Source: Rhodospirillaceae bacterium
Lineage (GTDB): Bacteria; Pseudomonadota; Alphaproteobacteria; MPNO01; UBA2964
Direction: 5' to 3'
DNA: 6,183 nucleotides
NCBI GenBank assembly: GCA_018660305.1
Contig: JABJKO010000071.1
Span: 1 to 6,183, forward strand
Below, piece after piece: positions 1 to 6,183 of this stretch. A program made the translations under genes and the position numbers. The notes under the pieces were generated by a model that saw only the letters and a program-made list of their open reading frames with translations, had not been told where the DNA came from and searched no databases. Every line of letters starts with the position of its first letter. The first letter of the stretch is position 1.

Positions 1-1001
1 CTGGAACACGGCCGGGGCGGCTCGGCGCTGACCACCGATTTTTCGGCGAATTTGAAGGTGACCTGATCGCGGATGCTGTCGCTGTAGCGCAAATTCGGAT
101 CGATCATGCCGATCATGCAGAAATAAACCGCCGCCTCCACCATGCCGATACGCAGATTTACCGGTCCCGCCGTCTGCGGATCGCAGCCGGTGAAATCGAA
201 ATGCAGCTTGCCGTCTTTCACCTCAAGCCGGACATGGAGTTTGACCTTTTTGTCCACATGGACGCCATCGTGATCCAGATAGCCGACCGCCTCGCTGTTG
301 CCGTCGGGAATGTCTTTCAGCGCCGCGCTGAATTCCGCGCCCGACGCCTCGATCATGGCATCCATGGCATCAACGACCGTTTGCGCGCCAAAGCGTTCGC
401 ACATTTCATGCATATGCAGCCGGCCGATCCTCGTGACGCCGATCTGGCCGGAGATATCGCCCAATACCACGTAAGGCGCGCGGGTGTTGGCGGCGATCAG
501 CCGCATCACATCGTCGATGGGCTTGCCAGCCCGCTCGATACGGATGGGCGGAATCATCATGCCTTCGTGATAGAGCTCGGTGGCGGATCCATAGGTGCTT
601 CCCGGCACGGTGCCGCCCACATCCGCCTTGTGGGCGATGGTGCCCGCGAACGCCACCAGGATGCCATCATGAAAAATCGGCGCGATGAATCCCATGTCGG
701 AGGCGTGGGGCAGATTGCCTTCATAGGGATGGTTGGTGACGAACACGTCGCCATCGGCCAGATCGTCTTCGCCGTAGTGCGACAGGATCCGCTGCACCAA
801 ATGGTAATAAACCGGCGCATGGAAGAACATCCAGGGCGCTACCAGTAATCTGCCCTGCGGGTCGACGATGACGCAGCTGAAGTCGCGGGATTCCCGCACG
901 ATGGTGGAATAACCGGAGCGGTAGAAATGGTAATCCATTTCCTCCATCAGACTGGCAATGCGGTTGCGCAGTAGCTCTACGGTGATGGGATCGACGGTCA
1001 T
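1..1001 (-). CDS. hyuB: Hydantoinase/oxoprolinase B subunit, second paralogous copy (3' end beyond the window)
   Basis: The minus-strand frame is open from an ATG at 1001 to the left edge, giving 333 codons with no stop; it is a partial gene cut by the window, not a broken one. An in-frame TAA at 1005-1007 makes this ATG the earliest possible start. It begins MTVDPITVELLRNRIAS, like the gene upstream, and aligns without gaps to residues 1-333 of that HyuB, with about 83 differences by hand count (roughly 75% identity). Family landmarks are GDVFVTNHPYEG (84-95), HASD (99-102), AHKADVGGTVPGS (123-135), GDISGQIGVTRIGR (181-194) and FDFTGCDPQTAGPVN (268-282). HyuB proteins (hydantoinase B/oxoprolinase family) work with HyuA in ATP-dependent cyclic-amide hydrolysis or in ketone carboxylation. 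The upstream hyuB stops only 7 nt before, and no convincing Shine-Dalgarno is visible, so translation probably depends on coupling. If it matches its sister, about 218 residues lie beyond the window. Whether it is a second structural subunit or an alternative one is unknown. Confidence 0.93.
   Translation of the reverse strand, partial: MTVDPITVELLRNRIASLMEEMDYHFYRSGYSTIVRESRDFSCVIVDPQGRLLVAPWMFFHAPVYYHLVQRILSHYGEDDLADGDVFVTNHPYEGNLPHASDMGFIAPIFHDGILVAFAGTIAHKADVGGTVPGSTYGSATELYHEGMMIPPIRIERAGKPIDDVMRLIAANTRAPYVVLGDISGQIGVTRIGRLHMHEMCERFGAQTVVDAMDAMIEASGAEFSAALKDIPDGNSEAVGYLDHDGVHVDKKVKLHVRLEVKDGKLHFDFTGCDPQTAGPVNLRIGMVEAAVYFCMIGMIDPNLRYSDSIRDQVTFKFAEKSVVSAEPPRPCS
3..1001 (-). repeat. Tandem gene duplication, unit 2 (codons 1-333 of the second hyuB)
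   Basis: Partner of the segment at 1666-2664, offset by 1,663 nt. By hand count there are about 32 differences in residues 1-185 and about 51 in residues 186-333, so the copies diverge unevenly along their length. Confidence 0.9.
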
Positions 1002-1008
1002 GATTTAC

Positions 1009-2664
1009 TCAACAATAGTCTCGTGTGGCGGCTTCTTCGCTGACGAATCCTTCGGCAATATCGTCTGCCAGCGCCGCCGGGTCGCGCCTGGCCGGATCGC
1101 CATAACCGCCGCCACCGGGCGGTTGTACGCTGAAAACATTTCCCGCTTCCAGGTGCAGTCGGGCGGAGCTGGGCATGATTTCCTCACGGGAGGTTCCCGG
1201 ATTGACGATAAACCGGCTGTGTCCGCCGGGCTTACCGCCGCGTAGCCCCTGCGGTGCTTCGATGGCGCGGTCGCCCCGGTAGACGATCTCGGCCGGTTCA
1301 AGGAGCTCATAGGTTCGGCGGAAGCTTAGCCCGCCGCGGAATTCTCCCGGACCCCCTGAATCGGTGCCCATCTCGAAGCTGTGGATGCGGCAGGGAAATT
1401 CGGCCTCGATGATCTCCACCGGTGCGGCATAGAGATTGATCAGATTGACCGTGGTGCCCGACGCACCATCCACCCCGTCGCCGGCGCCATAGGCCGAACC
1501 GAAGATTTCATACTGATTGCCGTGTTTGCGCCGCGTATCGCCCTTCCAGGCGACGATGATGGAGCCGCCGCTGCCACCGGAATTGGCGATGGCGCGGCCG
1601 GGCAGGATGGCGTCCAGCGCCATCAGGGTGATGTCCATCACCTTCTGGCAACACTTCATGTAGCTGGAGCATGGTCGCGGCGGTTCCGAATTCAATACGG
1701 ATTTCTCGGCGAATTTAAGCGTGATCAGATCGCGCATACCATCGCTGTAACGCAGATTGGGATCGATCATCCCCAGCAGACAAAAGAACACGCACGATTC
1801 AACGGTGGCGAGCCGCAGATTAACCGGCCCCTGGGTCTGCGGGTCGCTGCCACTGAAATCGAAATGGACTTGTCCGTCCTTGATGGCGACATGGACATGC
1901 AACCGGACTTTCGTATTCAGATCGACCCCGTCGTGATCGAGAAAGCCTTCCGCTTCACCTTCGCCCTCGGGGATCTGTTTCAACGCCGCTTCGAATTCCC
2001 GGGCCGAGGCATCGATCATCGAATCCATCGCCCCGGTGACCGTATCGGCGCCGAATTTGTCGCACATGCCGTGGATTTGCTGACGGGCAATTCGGGTCAC
2101 CCCGATCTGACCGGAAATATCGCCCATCATCACATAAGGGGCCCGTGTGTTGGCGGCAATCAGGCGCAGCACGTCCTCGATGGGTTCGCCCGCGCGATGC
2201 ACGCGGATCGGCGGCAGCATCAAGCCTTCGTGGTAAAGCTCGCTGGCGGAGCCATATGTGCTGCCCGGCACGGTGCCGCCCACGTCTGCCTTATGCGCCA
2301 CGGTTCCGGCGAACGCGACCAGCTTTCCGTCGTGAAAGATGGGCGCGAAGAACCCCATGTCCGAGGCGTGCGGCATCATCCCTTCATAAGGATGATTGGT
2401 GACGAACACGTCGCCCTCGGCCAGATCGTCCTTGCCGTAAATTTCATAAATGCGCTGGACACAGTAGTAGTAAACCGCGCCATGGAGGAACAGCCAGGGG
2501 GCCACCAGAATGCGCCCCTGCGCGTCGACCACCACACAGCTGAAATCCCGCGATTCCCGGACGATGGTGGAATAGCCCGACCGGAACAGATGATAATCCA
2601 TCTCCTCCATGGTGCTGGCGATCCGGTTGCGCAGTAATTCGACGGTGATGGGGTCTACCGTCAT
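1009..2664 (-). CDS. hyuB: Hydantoinase/oxoprolinase B subunit (HyuB family), complete
   Basis: A complete 551-residue HyuB-family protein, a normal length for the family. Motifs in order are DFSCVVVDAQGRILVAPW (40-57), GDVFVTNHPYEG (84-95), HASD (99-102), AHKADVGGTVPGS (123-135), GDISGQIGVTRIAR (181-194), FDFSGSDPQTQGPVN (268-282), a cysteine-containing stretch PRPCSSYMKCCQKV (329-342), GGSGGS (363-368), DSGGPGEFRGGL (435-446) and the typical end PPGGGGYGDPARRDP (515-529). His99, Asp102 and His124 have the spacing of the metal ligands recalled for related carboxylase subunits. The family partners HyuA in ATP-dependent ring opening of hydantoins, oxoproline or lactams, or in ketone carboxylation; the substrate here is unknown. 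No signal peptide or membrane segment is seen, so it should be cytoplasmic. The ATG is fixed by the in-frame hyuA TAG two codons upstream. A possible AAGGA lies 10 nt before it, inside the end of hyuA. A second hyuB follows after 7 nt. Confidence 0.96.
   Translation of the reverse strand: MTVDPITVELLRNRIASTMEEMDYHLFRSGYSTIVRESRDFSCVVVDAQGRILVAPWLFLHGAVYYYCVQRIYEIYGKDDLAEGDVFVTNHPYEGMMPHASDMGFFAPIFHDGKLVAFAGTVAHKADVGGTVPGSTYGSASELYHEGLMLPPIRVHRAGEPIEDVLRLIAANTRAPYVMMGDISGQIGVTRIARQQIHGMCDKFGADTVTGAMDSMIDASAREFEAALKQIPEGEGEAEGFLDHDGVDLNTKVRLHVHVAIKDGQVHFDFSGSDPQTQGPVNLRLATVESCVFFCLLGMIDPNLRYSDGMRDLITLKFAEKSVLNSEPPRPCSSYMKCCQKVMDITLMALDAILPGRAIANSGGSGGSIIVAWKGDTRRKHGNQYEIFGSAYGAGDGVDGASGTTVNLINLYAAPVEIIEAEFPCRIHSFEMGTDSGGPGEFRGGLSFRRTYELLEPAEIVYRGDRAIEAPQGLRGGKPGGHSRFIVNPGTSREEIMPSSARLHLEAGNVFSVQPPGGGGYGDPARRDPAALADDIAEGFVSEEAATRDYC
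1666..2664 (-). repeat. Tandem gene duplication, unit 1 (codons 1-333 of the first hyuB)
   Basis: This 999-nt segment aligns codon for codon, without gaps, with 3-1001. The protein copies share about 75% identity. DNA similarity is plain in conserved stretches, for example the first 14 codons. The pair is a diverged gene duplication, not a recent exact repeat, and the homology presumably continues past the left edge. Confidence 0.9.
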
Positions 2665-2670
2665 GGCGGA

Positions 2671-4740
2671 CTAATCCTTTTCCACGACGATATTGCCGTA
2701 TTTGTCCAAAGTCGCGGTCCAGCCCGGGGGCAGGACGGTGGTGGAATCGAATTGTTCGATGATCAGCGGTCCCTGCAGGGGCGCGAAGGTCAAATCGTTG
2801 CGCGTGTAGACCGGTGCCTCGAAATGCTCGCGCCCGTCGAATGTCACCTGACGGCTGCCGAGGCTGGCGGGCGCAATGTCGCCCGGGGGATCAATTTCCG
2901 GCAGGGCCTGTTTGGGAACCGGGACACGAACCCGGACGCGGTAGCTGACCAGCTCGATTTCCTGATCCCGCGCGGAATGACCGTGCAGGCTGTGATGCAG
3001 TTCGTGAAACCGTTCCTGCACCTGATCGAGACCGTTGGCTGTCATCGGGGACGCTTCCAACCCCTCCAGCGGCGTCCGGATTTCATAACCCTGGCCCGCG
3101 TAGCGCAGATCAAGCTCACGGATGTAGTCGCGCTCGTGGTCGCCCAGCCCTTCGCCGGACAGATCATCGGCCGCGTGGCCCTCCAGCTCCTTGAAAGCGC
3201 TTTCCGCATGATCGGCCGGCAGATCCCTGATATCGCGGACTTCGGATCGGATGTAATCGTGCACCACGTCCGAGCACAACAGACCCAACGCGGAGAACGC
3301 CCCGGGATTGGGCGGGACAAGGACGCGGGGGATGCCCAGATCGTCGGCGACCATGACCGCGTGGACCGGCCCGGCCCCGCCAAACGGCACCAGGGTAAAT
3401 TCCGACAGATCGATGACTTTCTTGGCGGCCTGAACGCGGATCTCGTCGGCCATGCGGGCATTGATCAGCCGTCCGATACCGGCGGCGGCTTCGGACACCG
3501 ACAGCCCCATGGGTGTGGCAATGGTTTTCTCGATGGCGGCGGCGGCGGCTTCCTTGTCCAGCGTGGTCTCACCCCCCAGCAGATGACCCGGGTTGAGATA
3601 GCCGCACACCAGATCGGCATCGGTGATGGTGGGTCGTTCGCCGCCCTTGCCGTAGCAGACCGGCCCCGGTTCCGCGCCGGCGCTGTCCGGTCCCACCGAC
3701 ATGAAGTTCGCCGCGTTGACCCGCGCGATGGTACCGCCGCCGGCCGAGATAGTACTGATGTCGAAGGCCGGCACATCGAGGCGGCGCTCGGCGATATTTC
3801 CCTCGGTCACTTCAAGGGGCACGCCGTTCTGGATAAAGGCGATATCGCAGCTGGTGCCGCCCATATCCATGGTGACGATGTGCGACCAGCCCTGCTGTTC
3901 TCCCAGCACGTAACCGCTCGCCTGTACGCCGGCGGCTGGACCCGATAGCAGGGTGCGCACGGTGCGCCCACCGCCGGCGGTGGCTCCCAGTGGCATGACC
4001 CCGCCATTGGACTGCATCAGGAAACGGCGCGGTGTGCCGACCGACGCCTCATCCAGCCCACCATCCAGATCCGCGCAGTAGCGCGTGAGCACCGGTTCCA
4101 GATAGGCATTAAGGAGTGTGGTCGACATGCGGGGCCATTCGCGGATACGGCTCAGCACATCCGATGATAATGACACGAAGGCCCCCGGGGCCTCTTCGCG
4201 GATAATCTCCGCCGTGCGCCGTTCGTGACCTTCATTCATGAACGAAAAGATGTAGCAGACGGCAAAGGACACCACGCCTTCATCACGCAGTTCCGACACC
4301 GCACGGCGGATGTCTTCCTCGTCCAGAGGGTCGACTTCCTCGCCGGTATAGCCGATGCGCCCGCCGATCTCGCGGGTCAGGCGCTGCGGCACCAGGGCCT
4401 TGGCACGGCGGAACTTGAGCTTGAACTGGTTGCCCTCGCGGGCCTGGCTCTGGACTTCCTGAATGGCGCGAAAGCCCTTGGTTATCAGCAGCCCGACCTT
4501 GGCGCCCTTCATTTCGAGCAGGGCGTTGGTGGTGACCGTGGTGCCGTGGCTGAAAAAATCGATCTCTTCCGGTCCGATACCACGGGCCAGAAGCCGCCGC
4601 GTGCCGTCGAGAACCGCGATGGACGGATTTGACGGCGTGCTCTGCACCTTTTCGATTTCCAGCGCGCCGGTCGCGGGATTGGCCAGCACCAAATCCGTGT
4701 GGGTACCCCCGACATCGACCCCAAGACGATAATCAGCCAT
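2671..4740 (-). CDS. hyuA: ATP-dependent hydantoinase/oxoprolinase A subunit (HyuA family)
   Basis: A complete 689-residue protein, the usual length of free-standing HyuA (about 690). The N-terminal Hydant_A_N domain starts with the nucleotide-binding DVGGTHTDLVLA (9-20) and has HGTTVTTNALL (65-75). The central actin-like/hydantoinase A domain carries SGPAAGV (266-272), MDMGGTSCDIAF (291-302), the second phosphate-type motif, STISAGGGTIARV (329-341), GPDSAGAEPGPVCYGKGG (350-367) and FGGAGPVHA (453-461). The C-terminal region has YAGQGYEI (547-554) and FHELHHSLHGH (578-588), the family's FHxxHxxxxGH pattern. Members phosphorylate or activate a cyclic amide or ketone substrate with ATP and act as a complex with HyuB. 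Known members include N-methylhydantoinase, 5-oxoprolinase, caprolactamase and acetone/acetophenone carboxylase subunits, so the exact substrate is open. It is cytoplasmic. The ATG at 4740 follows a strong AGGAGA 5 nt upstream that overlaps the amidase stop codon; hyuB starts 6 nt after its own stop. All expected nucleotide-site motifs look intact. Confidence 0.96.
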   Translation of the reverse strand: MADYRLGVDVGGTHTDLVLANPATGALEIEKVQSTPSNPSIAVLDGTRRLLARGIGPEEIDFFSHGTTVTTNALLEMKGAKVGLLITKGFRAIQEVQSQAREGNQFKLKFRRAKALVPQRLTREIGGRIGYTGEEVDPLDEEDIRRAVSELRDEGVVSFAVCYIFSFMNEGHERRTAEIIREEAPGAFVSLSSDVLSRIREWPRMSTTLLNAYLEPVLTRYCADLDGGLDEASVGTPRRFLMQSNGGVMPLGATAGGGRTVRTLLSGPAAGVQASGYVLGEQQGWSHIVTMDMGGTSCDIAFIQNGVPLEVTEGNIAERRLDVPAFDISTISAGGGTIARVNAANFMSVGPDSAGAEPGPVCYGKGGERPTITDADLVCGYLNPGHLLGGETTLDKEAAAAAIEKTIATPMGLSVSEAAAGIGRLINARMADEIRVQAAKKVIDLSEFTLVPFGGAGPVHAVMVADDLGIPRVLVPPNPGAFSALGLLCSDVVHDYIRSEVRDIRDLPADHAESAFKELEGHAADDLSGEGLGDHERDYIRELDLRYAGQGYEIRTPLEGLEASPMTANGLDQVQERFHELHHSLHGHSARDQEIELVSYRVRVRVPVPKQALPEIDPPGDIAPASLGSRQVTFDGREHFEAPVYTRNDLTFAPLQGPLIIEQFDSTTVLPPGWTATLDKYGNIVVEKD
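2675..2679 (-). promoter_or_regulatory. Possible ribosome binding site of the first hyuB, inside the end of hyuA
   Basis: Reads AAGGA on the minus strand, within the last codons of hyuA and 10 nt before the hyuB ATG at 2664. The spacing is long and the match modest. Coupling to hyuA translation across the 6-nt gap is probably at least as important. Confidence 0.45.
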
Positions 4741-4745
4741 CGGGG

Positions 4746-4751
4746 TCTCCT
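4746..4751 (-). promoter_or_regulatory. Ribosome binding site of hyuA, overlapping the amidase stop
   Basis: Reads AGGAGA on the minus strand, 5 nt before the hyuA ATG. Its first two bases are the last two of the amidase TAG stop (4752-4750). The overlap suggests that ribosomes finishing the amidase re-initiate on hyuA, and it shows that hyuA has its own strong initiation signal. Confidence 0.8.
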
Positions 4752-6132
4752 AAGTTTTCAGGACATGCTGCGAGATCCAGCGGCCGGTGGCGGTCAGCGC
4801 TTCGTCGCCGTCGGTGTAGCCTTGGAGCTGCACGCCGAGCGGCACGTCCTCTACGGCGAGCAGGGGCAGGGAGATGGCCGGCATGCCGATGATGGACGAC
4901 GATTCGTTAAAGATGGCGCTGCCCTGATCGATGCCGATGGGGCCGGGGCCGGGCGAGCCCAGCGTGATCATGCCATCGCAGCGTTGTGCCAGCTCGTCAT
5001 GCATGTTGCGCCAGTGGGCGCGCTGCACCAGCGCGGCCCGGTACTCGGCCTGGGTCAGTCCTGCGCCTTCCTGCACGCCGGCCTTGAGCCGCGGCGGGAT
5101 CTTGTCTGCGTCATAATCGAGATATTGATACATGGGCCAGCGCATCTCGAACCGGTATAGCTTACGCCACAGCTCCGGCGAGTTGTGGGTTTCGCTTTCA
5201 TAGGCCTCGATGGCCGGGTCGTCCTTGCGGGTGTAAATCTCGACTCCCGCATCGGAAAGCTGGCGGATCAAGCCCTCGAACGCTTCCTTGCTGGCTTCGT
5301 CGGTTGCGTCCCATCCGGCGGTCTCCAGCACGATCATGCGTGCCGGTTTTTTCGGTTCCGGAGGCATGCGGCCGCCATAAAGGCCGGGATGCCCCGGATC
5401 GCCGCCGGCATGCTCCGAGATATAGCGCGCCATGATCCACATATCTTCGATGGAACCGGCGATGACTCCCAGATGATCCAGGCTGTGGGCCGCCGAATAG
5501 CTGCCCTGCCGGTTGATCGCACCGAAAGTCGCCTTGAGCCCATAAACGCCGCAGAAACTGGCCGGCCGAATAGTCGAACCACGGGCGTGGGTACCCAGCG
5601 CGCCGGGAATCATGGCGGACCCAACCGCGGCACATGAACCGGCCGAGGAGCCGCCCGGCGTGCGTCTGGTGTCGAACGGGTTCCGCGATTTGCATGGATC
5701 GCCGCCACCGAGGGTTACGGTCACGGTCTTGCCGAGCAGCACCGCGCCCCCCTGGCGCAGATAATAGACCGAGATGGCGTCGCGGATCGGCTGGTTTCCC
5801 TTGAACAGCTCGCAATTATATTCGGTGGGCATATCGACGGTCTCGATGAGATCCTTGAGCCCGATGGGCATGCCGTCGACCGGCGATAGGGGCTTGCCGT
5901 CGGCATAGCGCTTGGTCGACGTGTCGGCCATTTCGCGGGCCCGGTCGATCTGGAGATACTCCCAGGCCATGACTGCCTCATCGCAGCGGTTGATCACCTC
6001 AAGGCTGCGTTCCAGATAAGCCCGCGGCGTGTCTTCGCCGGAGAGAAATTTTTCGCGGTGATCGTGAAAGCTCAGCAGCTTGTTGGTTTTTGGATCGTAC
6101 GGGCCGAATCCGGGCGCGGGCTCAGAAGCCAT
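4750..6132 (-). CDS. Amidase-signature-family amidohydrolase
   Basis: A complete 460-residue member of the amidase signature family (Ser-cisSer-Lys hydrolases), of normal length. The catalytic residues are visible: Lys93 in GLKDLIETVDMPT (91-103), the cis-Ser at Ser162 in RTPGGSSAGS (157-166), and the nucleophile Ser186 in GTHARGSTIRPASFCG (180-195). The 24-residue spacing between the two serines matches fatty acid amide hydrolase as I recall it. The C-terminal NESSSIIGMPAISLPL (409-424) and PLGVQLQG (431-438) are also typical. The loop before the nucleophile reads GTHARGS where many members have GTDTGGS or GTQTxGS, which may shift substrate preference. There is no signal peptide, so it is cytoplasmic. 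It is the first gene of the operon seen here, 9 nt before hyuA, which suggests it acts on the substrate or product of the HyuA/B complex, for example a linear amide or N-carbamoyl compound. Other family roles (GatA, allophanate hydrolase, aryl acylamidase, cyclic-dimer hydrolase) cannot be separated by sequence alone, though GatA is unlikely in this context. Confidence 0.95.
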   Translation of the reverse strand: MASEPAPGFGPYDPKTNKLLSFHDHREKFLSGEDTPRAYLERSLEVINRCDEAVMAWEYLQIDRAREMADTSTKRYADGKPLSPVDGMPIGLKDLIETVDMPTEYNCELFKGNQPIRDAISVYYLRQGGAVLLGKTVTVTLGGGDPCKSRNPFDTRRTPGGSSAGSCAAVGSAMIPGALGTHARGSTIRPASFCGVYGLKATFGAINRQGSYSAAHSLDHLGVIAGSIEDMWIMARYISEHAGGDPGHPGLYGGRMPPEPKKPARMIVLETAGWDATDEASKEAFEGLIRQLSDAGVEIYTRKDDPAIEAYESETHNSPELWRKLYRFEMRWPMYQYLDYDADKIPPRLKAGVQEGAGLTQAEYRAALVQRAHWRNMHDELAQRCDGMITLGSPGPGPIGIDQGSAIFNESSSIIGMPAISLPLLAVEDVPLGVQLQGYTDGDEALTATGRWISQHVLKT

Positions 6133-6138
6133 TTTTGT

Positions 6139-6144
6139 CTCCCT
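6139..6144 (-). promoter_or_regulatory. Ribosome binding site of the amidase
   Basis: Reads AGGGAG on the minus strand, 6 nt before the ATG at 6132. It is a good purine-rich Shine-Dalgarno and supports this start for the first gene. Confidence 0.75.
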
Positions 6145-6158
6145 GTAAAATTTTTCAG
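6143..6158. promoter_or_regulatory. Imperfect AT-rich palindrome in the operon leader
   Basis: The sequence CTGTAAAATTTTTCAG is an inverted repeat with 7 of 8 paired positions matching and no spacer. It stands out as an A/T block in GC-rich surroundings and lies just upstream of the amidase ribosome binding site. It could be an operator or part of a promoter -10 region. Only 51 nt of leader are in the window, so no promoter can be assigned and a chance palindrome is possible. Confidence 0.3.
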
Positions 6159-6167
6159 TCGCACCGG

Positions 6168-6183
6168 CCCTCTCCCCCTCCCC
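6168..6183. other. Pyrimidine/purine-biased tract at the right edge
   Basis: Reads CCCTCTCCCCCTCCCC on the plus strand, an all-pyrimidine run cut off by the window end. Tracts of this type are common in intergenic regions of GC-rich proteobacteria and can be the edge of a dispersed repeat. Too little is visible to classify it. Confidence 0.25.

Noticed and set aside
557..820. An 87-codon minus-strand frame inside the second hyuB
   Set aside because: It overlaps the real hyuB frame, which is continuous from 1001 to the window edge and matches its paralogue residue by residue. The short frame has low-complexity Arg/Ser/Pro composition.
1..1001. The second hyuB as a pseudogene or fragment
   Set aside because: Hand translation shows 333 uninterrupted codons with all family motifs. 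The missing end is caused by the window boundary.
1002..1008. A promoter or terminator between the two hyuB genes
   Set aside because: The gap is 7 nt, with no room for a promoter and no hairpin with a T-run. The genes read as one transcript.
1381..2637. A 418-codon open frame on the plus strand opposite the first hyuB, with a similar 215-codon frame at 201-848 opposite the second copy
   Set aside because: Both lie in exact codon register antisense to hyuB. In that register stops arise only opposite TTA, CTA and TCA codons, which are rare in GC-rich genes; the frame at 201-848 ends opposite a sense TTA. The two resemble each other only because the sense genes are duplicates.
2752..3948. A 398-codon open frame on the plus strand opposite hyuA
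   Set aside because: It is in the same in-register antisense phase, has no family motifs, and lies opposite a strongly conserved HyuA whose motifs explain the sequence.
4699..5637. Open frames on the plus strand opposite the amidase (4699-5160 and 5185-5637)
   Set aside because: These are antisense shadows of the amidase, with no recognisable domain.

Overview
The window is one strand of tightly packed genes, all transcribed right to left (minus strand). It is GC-rich by eye, especially at third codon positions, and has almost no non-coding DNA. This composition and the protein style suggest a free-living proteobacterium, perhaps an alphaproteobacterium, but nothing here fixes the taxon. There is no rRNA, tRNA, CRISPR array, transposase or phage gene.

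In transcription order the layout is: a short leader (6133-6183) with an imperfect palindrome and a good ribosome binding site; an amidase-signature-family hydrolase (6132-4750); an ATP-dependent hydantoinase/oxoprolinase A subunit, HyuA (4740-2671); a matching B subunit, HyuB (2664-1009); and a second, paralogous HyuB (1001 to the left edge, where it is cut off). I translated the second HyuB by hand. It is open for 333 codons to the window edge and aligns without gaps to residues 1-333 of the first HyuB at about 75% identity, so the pair is an old tandem duplication. Gaps between genes are 9, 6 and 7 nt, so the four genes almost certainly form one translationally coupled operon that continues past the left edge.

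HyuA/HyuB proteins couple ATP use to opening of cyclic amides (N-methylhydantoin, 5-oxoproline, caprolactam), and relatives carboxylate ketones (acetone, acetophenone). With a cytoplasmic amidase in first position, the simplest reading is a catabolic operon for a cyclic amide, imide or lactam: the HyuA/B complex opens or activates the ring and the amidase cleaves a linear amide, or the reverse. The substrate cannot be read from the sequence.

The points most worth a second look are: the duplicated B subunit, which may give an A-B-B' enzyme; a conserved His/Asp/His metal-site pattern in both copies set in an atypical local sequence; a cysteine cluster in the B subunit; an atypical nucleophile loop in the amidase; and the amidase, hyuA and first hyuB genes lying in the same reading frame, separated only by TAG stops and two or three codons. 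I see no clear evidence of a wholly new system. The window looks like an unusual arrangement of known enzyme families.
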